A stretch of 64,000 nt of DNA, taken from NCBI GenBank assembly GCA_963970005.1, contig CAXAMN010022840.1, positions 458,880 to 522,879 on the forward strand. Direction: 5' to 3'. Both the position numbers and the translations under genes were made by a program. Source of the stretch: Durusdinium trenchii (taxonomy: Eukaryota > Sar > Dinophyceae > Suessiales > Symbiodiniaceae). Under the pieces are notes generated by a model that was not told where the DNA came from, made no database searches, and saw only the letters and a list, made by a program, of their open reading frames with translations. Positions 51,176 to 63,030 of the stretch are shown in pieces (the first letter of the stretch is position 1; each line of letters opens with the position of its first letter).

Positions 51176-52480
51176 AAACCATACCACTTTGCTCCATATT
51201 AGAGCATTTTTTAGGCCCACAAGGCCAGAGGTCCACATGTGTTCCACACATGGGCCTGAGTAGCAAGGAAAATAGAGCCATAGAATGCTTTGTGTCACAT
51301 GTGCGACTCTGTCAGTCAGTAAGAAGAAGTGGCCGCTGTGGGTGCGCAGCTATAGGCCTTAAGACGGCCTTCGTGTTGGGGAGCGCTGCTTCGAAAAATC
51401 AACGCAAACCTTCAAACATGATAGGGTCGGGAACAAAACACGATGCTTGATGTCCTTATCCGCATGTAAGAGGTTTAGGTTCTAGATCGCCGCTCACATG
51501 AGTTTGTCTCGAAATGAAGGTCCAACACATATGGGCGTCATTAGTCATTTGTGACACACACACACAAACACAAACACATCCATGTGGGTGTGCCAAGGAG
51601 CCCCCCCAAGCACCACTGAAGGCTTTGTCAAGCTTCAAGAACCCCAAGTATTGACAGCTTCCGCAGTTTTGGGAGATCCCCAAGTATTTGTTGAGGTTCT
51701 TGGGCCGGAGCCCCGGCTGAGCCGCCTTGAGCCGCCCTTCGGACCTTCAAAACGCCGAGGTCGCCACACGGCTTTGGCTCGTGAGGGCGAGAGAGCTTAC
51801 CAGCTCTCTCTCAAGGGTGGTCCTAGGCCACAACGCTTGCCGGTGACCTGGCAGACCTACAGATGATCGCAACCGAACGACAGACCTATAGAGATTTGAT
51901 AATTAGATGTCAGAATCATAGAATTAGCAGTAAAGATAACAAACAGACCATTTCAGTCCCTGGTGTAAAGCATGTAGCGGATTGATGCGGTTTGGTCAAA
52001 GTGGCCCTGGGTGACAAAGAAAGTCTTTAGAACATACTGGGGAGGGTCGAGCCTACATCCCCTTTTTATCTCAGTGCATTCCCACATGTGTTCAACCAAG
52101 CATTTTGACGCCACCTTCAAACCAGCAAAAATCGATGCACATGGTAGTTTGATGAGTCCCACCTGTGAAGGCCTTACGTTGCCAGTCTCTCGGAATACCA
52201 AGAGTCTACTGTATACATATAAATCCAACAGAATGATCATCAATGAAACTGTTTACACCCGGGAAGATTAACATGGAACCTGGAAATGGACCTTTGGAAG
52301 ACCATGTTCCTCTACAACCCAGTTGTTTTCAGTTTCCATGTGAATCTTCCACGGTGTAACAATAATTATCATGAACCATCATGAACCCCTGCTATACTTC
52401 AGAATAATTTTGCTAGTTCAGTTATTTTCACCCCTCAGACTTCAACTTCACCACCTTCACTGCTTCTTTTCCGCTCCCAG

Positions 52481-52868
52481 GATGGCACGTGGGTTCCGGC
52501 GCGCTTCTGGGGCGTCCATCGTCGAGAGCTACGGGCGTTGTACGTCCAAAGTTCCAACGATGAGATGTGGCAGGACACCGACGATTATGCGCTCGAGGAA
52601 ACAGGCCGAGCACTTACCATGTTGCAGGGGTTGGATCAATCCATCTCTTGGGTCTTGGGTTGATGATTTCAGTGGAAGCATTAGATGAATTCATGGAGAA
52701 GGGTTCGCTTTGTGAAAGGTGGACCAAAACACCTCTTTGAATGACGCAAACTTCAGCCGTTCAAGCGCAGCGCGCACGTCGCGGCCCGCCGCCCGCATGG
52801 TCGGACGTGAGGATGACTTGGACGTCACCAGCTTTGTCAACCACTTCGTGCGGCACTCGTCACGACGC
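52481..52868 (+). CDS. Unrecognised protein, two exons
   Basis: Exon 52481-52629 follows CTCCCAG and reads DGTWVPARFWGVHRRELRAL, then YVQSSNDEMWQDTDDYALEE and GRALTMLQG, with a GT donor. Exon 52757-52868 follows ACTTCAG and reads MVGREDDLDVTSFVNHFVRH after a basic Ala/Arg/Ser stretch, again with a GT donor (GTTTCAG). The phases fit (GG plus C gives Gly). Flanking exons are expected on both sides; candidate fragments near 53065-53170 and 53880-53945 (TEGTEMGYALMVSWQG) were not joined. The family is not recognised. Confidence 0.48.
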
Positions 52869-55677
52869 GTTTCAGCCTTGCTAGGCTTGGTGATATTTAT
52901 GCTGATTTATGTGTGTCTTAGTTGGCAGTAGTCCAAATCGTATTCAGCTCAGCCTACAAACTAAGCAAGAAAAACGAGTATTAAACAAAAGTCCTAGAGA
53001 TGAATAGGAGAAGCAAGGACGGCACAGAAGACAAAAAAGACAATGATTCTGATGATCCGTGCTTTGGTGGGCGTAACTAGCTGTCAAGACGCCACGAGAA
53101 CTGCGAGGGTTGGTGTTTTCGGGTTCGTTCGTGGCTCCGCGTATGCGGGCATGAAGCTGACCTTACAGAGCACGCTAGTCAGGAACAGATTACATGATGT
53201 GTTTGGATTATACTTATACATAAATATGCTTGGGATTGAGGGTCATTCATGCTAAGCCCAGATGTGGGAGAAGTTCAAGTCTGATAGTCAAAAAACAATC
53301 CTGAGTTCTGACCTTGGCCATTGTCATCCCAACATCAGAAGGTTGTCAGTTCATTGCGCACTTGAGAACAGCAGTATGTTTGATCTTGGTGGGCAACATA
53401 TACAACATGCCGGGCCCCTGCGTTTCCCTGCGAGGTTTCTTGTATTTGTTTTTGTTGTGTGTGTGTCTTTTGTTTGTGATGCGTGGAGCTGCAGTATGAA
53501 TCGGAGCTTTGCCAAGACATTCAGCCTGCCATGCTGTTTCATGTAACCTGGTACGGTATGTGTGTTGTTTTGTTGTTTTGATTCTGTGTGTATCATGTTT
53601 GGTGCATTTAGCTTGGGAGGGCACCACGCGCAACACAGGTCTCTTAGTCATACAAGAAAGACTTGGAACCACAAAGTGGTGCTGCCAATTGCCATAGCCT
53701 GTAGTATTTGATGCAACTTGGAAGAAGTGAAGTAGGCGGGCACGCACCTTGATTCTTATTGACGATGACTCTTGACGAATATACACTGGAATGGGGGCTA
53801 CCTAGCTTAAGATATCTGCAAAGGTTTGTTCAAACTCCCCATCAAATGTTTGCCGTGCCCTGATCGAACACATCGCAAGGTCAGGCCACAGACGGAAGGG
53901 ACCGAGATGGGCTACGCGTTGATGGTGTCTTGGCAGGGTGTGGTTGACCGTGTGGACGATTGTATGGCGGGGGGGCTTTCATTTCCAGTCTATGTTGATG
54001 AGTCCTTTATTTAAATGTGCTAGGGAGGGTGCTTGCCGGATTATTCCTTGAGTGGAAGATACTAGGTGCTAGTATATACACATCATACTTCACAAACTAC
54101 ATATGTGTAAATGAAGTAGTCTTGTGACAGCTCAGGAAGCTCAGTAGCCTGGTAAAGACCAATAGTGAAACGACAGACAAAACGCAGAAGGAAGAAAGGA
54201 GGACAGAGAACCAGACTCAAGTAAAAAGCAAACAGGACATAACTGAACCTTGAACAAAAAGACACATTTCGACTCAAACAATTACTCAAGATAAAGGTAG
54301 GAATACTCAAGTGGGTATTTGGGTGCTTGACCAGCGAAGGCCGTTTCTTGCAGTCTGGATCGTTTTGTTGTTTGGATTTTGTTTATTTCTACCGTTGGTG
54401 TTCGATGGTGACAAGAAACACATCCAGACTCAAAACCAGACCCAGGCTCAAACTCAAGTTTGGGCACACCTCGCCTTTCCAAACCCATTATCGTAGCAGG
54501 AGCCTCGGATCCCAGCTTGAGTTTTTCCTTTGATTGTTTTGTTGCTTTTGTTATTGATTATTGAGTTATATTTGCTGTGACTCATGTTCTTTTCTATGTC
54601 TTTGTATATTGTTCTCTGTTCTTTGATGGTGTCCATTTGTTTAAGGATTTTAGACTCTTTTTTGTCCCATTCGTGGTCACAAGAGTCGTCGTGGCCGCCA
54701 TGGTTCAGACCTTCCGGGAACTTTGACGGGTCCAACAGATCCACGTGATGCAACGGTGGGTCCATCATTTTTAATTTGACTATTGGTTGATGTCCCCATG
54801 GCTATTTAAGTGGCTTTTTTATGTGAACCCCAGTAAGTTTCTTCTAGCTGATCAGCGTGATGAGCTCGTAGATGGCACCCAGAATGTACCTGGAACCATT
54901 TGACATGTACCTCGAACCGCCAGATGCATCGAGGTGCATCAAGATGACCCACAAGAGGTGAACTTGACGCTTCGGTGAATCGAGCGTTTTCGGCCGGCGG
55001 GTCCCTGGAGCGTTCGTTTCGGCGGGTCCCTTGTTTGGTTTATGCACATGATAGTGCACATGATGTTGTTGGATCTTTTGGTCAGGAACATAGACTGGAA
55101 ATGAAAGACTGAACAGTTTATGAGTTTCCGGTCTATGGTTGTTGGGCACTCTTCATTGTTCTCCGGGCATGCATTGACATGGCATTGCCATGGCATTTTT
55201 CTTCATGCACGTAGAGAACATCGCAGAAATGGAGGCAACATGAGGCAACAGTAAGAACACACACACACACACGTGCACAGGAGACATCATCTAGACGTCT
55301 ATGAATCAAGAGTACACACTGCAATTTAAGCTGAGCCCTGCCGAACATGTAGGAATGCAGGATTCCCCCTTTGGCGATCATGACGCACGCGTGCACCCAC
55401 TCACTCACTGATGGGCCGAGAGAGCAAGCCCAGGATTGAGGCTTGCGCTGAGCATCGTTCACACCATTCACAACCCTCCAAGAGGTGTGACATGATGTTA
55501 ATTGTGTGGAACTATACTAGTAGACCATAGTATAGTGGGCCCTAGCGGGATGCCAGTCGGTCGTGTGGTCGGTAGTTCTCCTTCATTGAGTACGGGTTGA
55601 TGACACGTCGCCATTGTTTCCATGGCGAACATGTCGGGTCAATTGAGGTCAGGATCTCTATGGACACTTACAGTGGT

Positions 55678-55786
55678 TTCAGAGTAGATGGCACAATCCT
55701 CCAAAGGATTCAAAAGGTTGTTTGTATGGACCCCTATATACAAGACATCTTATCGACATCTTGGGGATTGCGCCATCTACTCTGAA
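55678..55786. repeat. 109-bp element with 22-bp terminal inverted repeats
   Basis: TTCAGAGTAGATGGCACAATCC (first 20 bases from 55678, arm to 55699) is matched in reverse complement at 55765-55786 with one mismatch. The 65-bp interior shows no coding signal. The size and termini resemble a MITE or a stable hairpin. No clear target-site duplication was seen. Confidence 0.8.
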
Positions 55787-57963
55787 GCCAAGATTTTGCT
55801 TGCGACGCAATCGACTCGTCGACTGGTCGATTTTGATTCTACATCCTCTCGACGTTCGTTTGAACTTGCTACCTTCGAGGATGATCTCCCACGCCTGGGT
55901 TGAGAATGCCAAGAACTTTTTCGAGGACGTTCTGCAATCCATGTTTCACAGCGAGGCGCTTTTCGGGGCAAAGCGTCCATCGATTCGTCGTCGCTTGTTT
56001 GGTGGTGAGCCCTTGTTGGTGATCAGAAAACAGCGAAGGACAGGGAGAAAAACACTTCTGTGCAGCAAAAGCCGAAGCTCAACCATTTTGATGTGCCACT
56101 GTTTGGTGGATGCTTTTGCAATTGCAGTCATGTCAGTCGCAGGTAAGTAGCCAAAAAGAGCGCGCATGCTTATTTGGGATTGAATTTGGGTTATATAAGA
56201 AAAGCAGCTGGAATATGTCGGAGATTGTCGGAGCATGGTTGCACTTTTAATTCTGAATGAAGGCGGAGGCGGAGGAGGCAAGAGCAATTTCATCAGTGTC
56301 GAACCTCCATGCTCCAAACGAGTGTGCGGTAGAGCAGGTTCCTGTTTGTTGATGTCTATTTAAAGGTACTTTAAAGCCTCCTGCATCTAAGACAAGGCAA
56401 CATTGACATATGTTGACCAAGATGCTGATCGAAACATGATTTAGCTTTATATGACTGTGATCCCGTCAACGATCCACATCAAATTTGTTCATCAGAGCAT
56501 CCTGTATCAACACGGTGTGAGTCGTTTTGTCCGTCTGCAGCGGCGAGGAGACTGTTTTCCTTCTTCGAGGGCTCCAAGACCCGGGTACCACTGTGACTAA
56601 TAGGGCTGGCTACCAAGTCAAAGACCTCGAGCATTTTTCCATAGAGATCCTGTCCAAGGTTTTTTGGTCCAGGTAGAAAAGTGAATCCATTTTGCGACAT
56701 GCAGCTGGGAATTGTTGCGACCATTTGCTAACCCGCTTGAACCAGTCTCCACCATTTCCCCAAAACCTGCCTGAGACTGGCCAGGTGGCCTTCATTTGTT
56801 TCCTCTCCAACTTTCAAGGAACCGCTCAGCAGATTGATGCGCAGCCACCTGGACGGCAGGTGGGTGCCGTTTTTTTCGACAAATTGGTAGTGGATAGACC
56901 GTGATAGACCGATTGTTTAGGTTCAGCAACAACTTTTGGTGATTCTTGTGCTAAGAAGATCAAAATCAGCCGAGCTGATGCCGATTGATTGTTTTGATTG
57001 TTCGTGTGAGTGGATGTGAGTGGTAAATTGTCCGATAGATTGCCGCAAACCGCAAACCTTTATTGGTTGTTGGAACACGTTGAGATGGAACCAGTGGCGT
57101 TATTGAATGGCGTCATTTTACTCATAAAATATCATAAAATCATTTATCTAGCAAACCAGAACTGTGAAAACTCATGCTATTGCCCAGGTAAGGGGAGGAG
57201 GTGGTGTTTTTGGTGCAAAATGAAAAACCCTTTTCAACGGTCCAGTATGTCCAAGTACTTCTATTGATCAAAGAAAAGTGTACACTGTACAGCTATCAGT
57301 TCCACAAGTTCTTCATTTCAAGTTCATTGTCCTTTTGAACGGATGGGTTTTTCGTTCTATTCTCTATAGCCAGGTAAGTATTTGTTCATTTGTTCCTTAT
57401 CGGTGATTCTTCTATGTTTTGGTGAATCCTGTTGAAACGTACAAGCTGTGCAAGCGATTGCAGTGTGGGCAAAGGAGGCGCGAGTTATGCCACACTCACA
57501 GGATGGCACATGATCTCACAGGCAAATTTGTGTGAGCCTGTGTGTATTTGTATGATTATGCATGTGTGTGCATGCCAACAATCATCTGTGCAGTGCATAG
57601 CCTACTATATTGACATATACCGATATATGCACACAAGTGCCTGTATCACATGTGATTTGCTATGAGTCAAGCTGCTTGTCGGTCGCTTTGAGGTTGGGCA
57701 ATGACATTTTGTGTCTCGAAGAATCCGCAAAGAGAGACTGGGAACAGGAAGTGGGACTGGGGGAGAAAATGTTTGAGAGTCCAACATGTCCTGCTTGATT
57801 TCCTTGCAGCATGAGGGGCGTTTTATCTTGCTGTGTCAGCACGACTCAGAAAGGTTTTGGACTTGACCTTCCAAGAATTTCCCATATGTTCCAAGCCTCT
57901 CGTGCCAGTTCCCATATCGCTGCTTGCCGACCAAAACCATCGCCCGATGGTCACCTGCCATGT

Positions 57964-58580
57964 CACGAAAGGTAGCCCCTAAGGGGATACCTAGAGTTTG
58001 TCTTGCGAAGCAAGTGTCGGCGCGTCCGGGTCTAATAATTGATAGTTCAATTCAACCCCCCCCCCCTTCGAATTGATTTCTCAATACAGACCCCCCCNNN
58101 NNNNNNNNNNNNNNNNNNNNNNNNNNNNNNNNNNNNNNNNNNNNNNNNNNNNNNNNNNNNNNNNNNNNNNNNNNNNNNNNNNNNNNNNNNNNNNNNNCTC
58201 TAAATTCAATTCTCTCCTGGAGAACGTCTTCGTGAGCCTCTCATGATTTCAGGATAGTTGAAACCCTCTTGAACATTCAGAAAGAGTGCATATGAAATTC
58301 TAATCACGAAAGGTGTTCCCCGAGGGGGTACATACCTCGAGTTTGTTTTGTGAAGCACGTCAATTCTCTCCTGAACGTCTTCGTGAGCCTCTTATGGTTT
58401 CAGGATAGTTCAAATCCTATGATGCTCCGATTCAATGCTCAACGATGATTTGAGCCATGGGGCAAGTTTGTTTTACTAAGAATGTTGTTGAACATTTCGA
58501 GAGCATATGTTTGAACATTTAGAGTGCATATGAAGTTATATGAAGTTATATTTACGAAAGGTCGCCTCCGAGGGGATAAA
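57964..58580. repeat. Repeats around the assembly gap
   Basis: CACGAAAGGT followed by a CCCC...GGGG hairpin-like phrase and GGATA or GGTACAT occurs at 57964, 58306 and (as TACGAAAGGT) 58554. AATTCTCTCCTGGAGAACGT at about 58208 recurs as CAATTCTCTCCTGAACGTCT at about 58360, followed in both by TTCGTGAGCCTCT and TTTCAGGATAGTT. Confidence 0.75.
58098..58197. other. Assembly gap (100 N)
   Basis: Exactly one hundred N, flanked on the left by C-rich tracts. The round number suggests a gap of unknown size. It lies inside a repeat, which probably caused it. Confidence 0.99.
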
Positions 58581-60000
58581 TCACCATGTCGAACATTGCA
58601 TTTTTGTTCCTGCCTCTCGCGTTCTCTTCTCTTCCCGCTGTCCTACCTTTCGTGTCTCCCTCCTCTCAAGTGCCCTATGAAGACAAGGATGAATATGTTG
58701 GACAGTTTACCTGGAACTTCCAGGAGTGACCCGTGATCGGTTTGGCACCAAGTAGACTAAATTAGAATAGCCGGCCGATTGTTCCATTTGAGGCCAATAA
58801 AGAGAGAGAGAGAGAGATGAAGAGATTTATGTTTACCAGCACCCTCAAGCAGATCAGCAGATCACCAATTAATGGTTTGACCTCCTAGGTTCCAACAAGC
58901 CTCGGACTATCCGCGAAGACGCCTGTGCCGGGTGAAATGAACGACATGTTGAATCCAGCAAGTATTTTACCATCATACCATCAACTTGGAGGCCGAGCTC
59001 GGTGAAAGATGGTGAAATCGTACAATCCGGATTTGCTAGCTAAATAATCGGATTGGATTGTTACTATGTTGCGCACCTGAAAAGTCAACGACAGAGTGAG
59101 AGACCATTGTTCTTGACGATTTGTTTTGCCACCTTTCCAAATTTGGATGGCTCTATGTGCCCCTGTTTCTACTGTCAGGTATTCCACCAAAAACGGTACA
59201 TACCTTGGAACACGCTTTTGTCATGCCTGAGTGTTCTGCATTTTCCTCCCGCCTCGGACAAACTGCGCCACGAGGCGCAGCCCCTTCACGCAAGTCATCA
59301 ATAGCGCGGCATGTCAGCGCTTGCTGGTGGCACCTTGGGCGAAGTTGGACACATCGGGCGATCCACGTGACTTTTTTGCCGGAGTGGTTCCAGCTGGAAC
59401 GGTCGACACGAGTCTCGGGTGGTTCCTTAGTACTCATAGGCACTCTTCCAATCCATGCAGGGAACAAGGGTATCCACTTCCATGTGGACTCGGAGTGTAT
59501 ACAATGAGTAGGGGGGATCGTTTGAGTCGTATGGAGACCCAGCAGCAAAAAGTTTGAGTCGACTCAGCCTCGGATCGTCTCATTCTGCGATCATCGGCGA
59601 TCGAGGGTCGCCCCAACATGTTTCAGTGGTCCAACTCAGCGATTTGATCCATGACTCATGGACCTGTGAGAAATGCTCACCCTAGAATCTTGATTCATAA
59701 AATAACCTCCCATATGAATAGGCTTTACAATCAAAATGGAGATTTTATCATGTCAGAACATGTTTGGCTCAGCTGGCTATGTTGCATGACCAGTGACCAG
59801 TGGTAACGAAAGGATTGCTAGGCCCCAGCTAGGCTTGCTCAACGATGGACTTGAACATGTGGTTGTTTGAAGCTTTGAGGTTCGGCGACCTTCTTTAGTG
59901 TCCCTGGTTTTTGGTCACCGATTCCGTGTGTCACAGAGCTACGTGAACATCCCCGTGTAGACTGTTCATGGTCAGAAGTGCAGTCCATTGGGGTGGTCAG

Positions 60001-61398
60001 GAAGCCCTTCATAACGCTGGAGATGTTCCGCTCCGGCGGGAATGAGGTGCCGAATGAAGAGCTGAGATCCAATGGCCAGGGCTTGTACAGCCGGCTTTGG
60101 TGCATTTGGGAGATCAAGGCAGGCCATCTATGCTAGCTGGGATGGCTGAGCTTTCCACTATTTCTCCGCTCTAGTGGAGAGTTCGCAGGATGTTTTGTAT
60201 GAAGAAGCTTGGTCCAGGTTTCTCAATCACCTCCAAGGTTGGTTGGCGTGCTTTGGGGTTGCAGTGACATTGCGACCTTTTCAATCCCAAATGGTTTGCT
60301 TACATGGCACGTGATCGTTCAAGCATGGTGGAGGTCCCAGATTTGTCCCTCGACCAGCACGGCTGCTTCCAGGATCCCGCAGGTGATAGGTGAACGTGCA
60401 TCAGTAGTATGGCCTACAGTAAATGAAGCAGGGCCATACTACTTCAGATGTATCAGTGCTCTTTCACTGCGCTTTGGTATGGGTGTGTTTCTGAATGCAA
60501 CAACGCTCTCCCAAGTGTTTGAATATAGGGCAAGTGAGTGGAGACAAGTAGTTCACCTGGTGAAAGCGAGGGGAGCTCTAGCTCCATTATCACCAAGCGC
60601 ACGCCTGAAGCAGTCAGGTGGCGGCGGATGCTGGACTGCCCATCATGATTCTCCCACATCGGAGCTCAGCTCCTTGGCCTTTTCTGAAGCTCAGTCCAAT
60701 TGTCACTCCAGCAACGAAGCAATGGTTCCTCAAAGGTTATTAAAACACATGAACCATTGTTATATAGATAACCTTGGGTAAGAAGCCATTGGTTAAGCCT
60801 TGGGTCACTCACGCCATGAAGTGTACTCAGACCAGCTCAAACCTTATATGAACAATACCATTGTTACATGGTTCTAGAAGCCTTGGGTAAGCCTTGGTTC
60901 ATTGTACGTTGTTTGCTGTCGCCAAGCCCTGCCGCTGGGTTCAGTCAGCGAAGCAAGTTTCTCTGCAGGCACTAGCTACGAAAGGTGGGAAACAAATAAC
61001 CTTGCTCACTGCTCAAAGGTTCTAGTAGCAAATTGTAAACCATCCAGGATGAAACAACATTCAGTCAAGGTGCCTTTGTGGACCTGTGACCTGTGTCGTC
61101 AGTGATTCTCCCTTCAATGAACCTGCATTGACTTTGCTAATGCTGGACGATGCCTCAGATTGATGCTAGTGATCAAGCCATGATGGTTGAGTGAGCAGTC
61201 AATCGCCATGCATGTCAAGAATGCCCAAGACTGGATCACTGCAGCTTGTTTGGGATGTTAACAGTTTGCCCATGGACTATAAGTTGTAACATATCTTGGG
61301 TAGTTTGAGAGTTGCATGGCAATTATAACGTAGGCTCCCAGTAGTCAACTGAGATGGGCAAGTGTTTTAAAGATGAAACGGGAGAAGCACACACACAT

Positions 61399-61430
<32 letters not shown>

Positions 61431-63015
61431 CATACCTCATGGTTGTGACACCTATGGAATGCTTTTGAGCTGTGTAGAGGACCTATTGTTCAAAATTGAC
61501 AGCTGGAGTTAACATACTTCGTGTGAACTACTCAGTCAGTGGTTGGCCTTTGACCCTTTGGAGTAGTTGTGATCCACTATTCACGCACTAGTTAGCTAAA
61601 GAGGTGGGGATATGACAGCATGCGTCAATGCCAGAGACGGCTCAGTTTCTGGATTCGCCAGTCCTTAGTTTCCAAGGAATTCGGAAACTGAGCACCGGAA
61701 ACTAAGTTTGATTAAGCACGGCTCAGTTTCCAGTTTAGTAACTTACGGAAAACTAAGGATTCGCCAGTCTTGGAACTAAGCACCGGAAACAATTCTAAGT
61801 TTGATTAAGATTTGCTTGCTGTGCCCCTGTGCTTTCAGGGTGAGCACCTGCTGGGCCAGTCGATCGTGTCCTCTCGCAATGCGCGTTGTGGCAATCCCCA
61901 CCAGCCCATGAACAAGGAGCTGCTTCGCTCGGGAACGTGCATGGCCGTACGAGTGGTATGAGTGGACATAAGATGTTTTTACAAAGGACGGTTATCCTAT
62001 AGGAGAAAGACGGGTCGGGCCCCTAGAGAACAATGGCACTTTACACATGTCGACATGCTTGGAAACAACTTTTCGGGCCGACGAACTGACAACACGGACC
62101 AGCAGAACAGACAACACATGGCTGCTCTCTTAGACTTTTAAGCTGTCGCAGTGCTGGCCCACGGACGCACATTTGCGCCGGCAAAGAAGAGGACGCACAT
62201 TTGGATCTACATGGGTTCACTTCTTAGAGAAGCTACTAGGAACAAGTGCATCGCTACTAGTAACAAGTGCCTTACTAGTAGTAACAAGAATTAAATTAGA
62301 ATTGTAATTACTAGCAAAGGAATCTACCCGGGGACGAGTTTGAGTCCTTCGCAAAATTCAAGAGAGGACTGGTGAAGGAAATGTTGTGACTCGGATTCAC
62401 TTGGAGCACCCCAGACGTGGAGCAACGTTGTGTTGTTTACCGCATTGTGGAACATCCAACCCCAGTTTCATCGCTATGGTCTCCAGCTTTCGAAAACCAT
62501 GACTACTTAATTCAGTATGTGTTTACTTATTAAGTCAGGGCGGGCGCGGCTTTAAAAACTAAAATATATACAGTATAATATAAATCCTTTCGAGTTCACC
62601 CAGTCAACACGAACAGTTTCACTTGCTGAAAACGGATGTAGGGCAGCGGGCAGCATCATGTCCCCTTGCAGGATGAGACTCTGATTCGAGAGGCTATTGT
62701 CACTTGCATGCACATGTTCCGCAAGTCGTTGGAACACGGCAGGACGATCAGTGTTTGTTGCGAGGTGGAGCTGTGGTCCCAAGGAACCCCGAGGAAGCTT
62801 TCGGTGAGGGTCCTGAGGGGTTCTGAGGGAACATGAATGGACATACTGTAGTATGTTTCATTATGTTTCTGTACTCACTATAATATATAAGTTTCTTAAT
62901 GTGTCATTCTCCAGTGGTTACAGGAGGAAGATGGGGCACCGAGCACTTCAAACACATGCACAGTCGGATTCTTTCCTCTATATACTCTTCGCTGAATGAA
63001 CAGAAAGAGAAGAGA
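60001..63015 (+). CDS. Unrecognised protein with SRLWCIWE motif, several exons
   Basis: Exon 60001-60118 follows GGTCAG and reads KPFITLEMFRSGGNEVPNEE, then GLYSRLWCIWEIK, with a GC donor. A segment at about 60285-60390 includes SMVEVPDLSLDQHGCFQDPA before AG|GT. Exon 61839-61952 reads GEHLLGQSIVSSRNARCGNP and then HQPMNKELLRSGTCM. Exon 62672-62803 reads DETLIREAIVTCMHMFRKSL and then EVELWSQGTPRKLS, with a GT donor. After the next acceptor (62915 or 62924), one phase gives a short C-terminal frame. Another gives TEHFKHMHSRILSSIYSSLN up to a strong GTAAGG donor at about 63030. Proteins with an RLWC-x-x-E motif are, by recall, common in dinoflagellates, but their function is unknown to me. The order of exons is clear; exact joins and both ends are not. 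Confidence 0.45.
61639..61809. repeat. Tandem duplication with internal inverted repeats
   Basis: Two copies (61639-61716 and 61719-61809) share CGGCTCAGTTTC, GGATTCGCCAGTC and GCACCGGAAAC, and both end in TAAGTTTGATTAAG. Copy 1 also contains GCTCAGTTTC paired with GGAAACTGAGC as an inverted repeat. The second copy is rearranged internally. Confidence 0.75.
62220..62300. repeat. CTAGTAG-type dispersed repeat, short cluster
   Basis: GCTACTAGGAACAAGTGCAT, GCTACTAGTAACAAGTGCC and TACTAGTAGTAACAAG lie in an intron of the SRLWC gene. This is closest to the 32205 cluster. Confidence 0.75.
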
Positions 63016-63030
63016 CTTCCAATGGCAAAG

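Larger units (their letters stand above)
47458..52480. other. Mostly intergenic; isolated exon-like pieces only
   Basis: Possible exons without a resolved gene are 48066-48169 (Lys/Gln-rich, followed by GTACGTGG), about 48440-48545 (RHATSRAWTIPDETRSGRGS) and about 48662-48750. None could be joined. The stretch also contains repeat clusters (49175-49320, 51051-51175) and AT-rich DNA around 50820-50920. Confidence 0.3.
52930..60000. other. Intergenic/intronic, repeats, no assigned gene
   Basis: Several isolated open stretches (for example 55880-56100 plus, 56479-56724 minus, 59260-59290 ASDKLRHEAQPLHA plus, 59315-59455 plus) look partly exon-like but could not be joined or recognised. Microsatellites of CA/GT and GA type are frequent. 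Confidence 0.3.

Noticed and set aside
53335..53786. Thr/His/Lys-rich minus-strand frame
   Set aside because: It arises from a TG/CA-rich stretch, with no exon borders.
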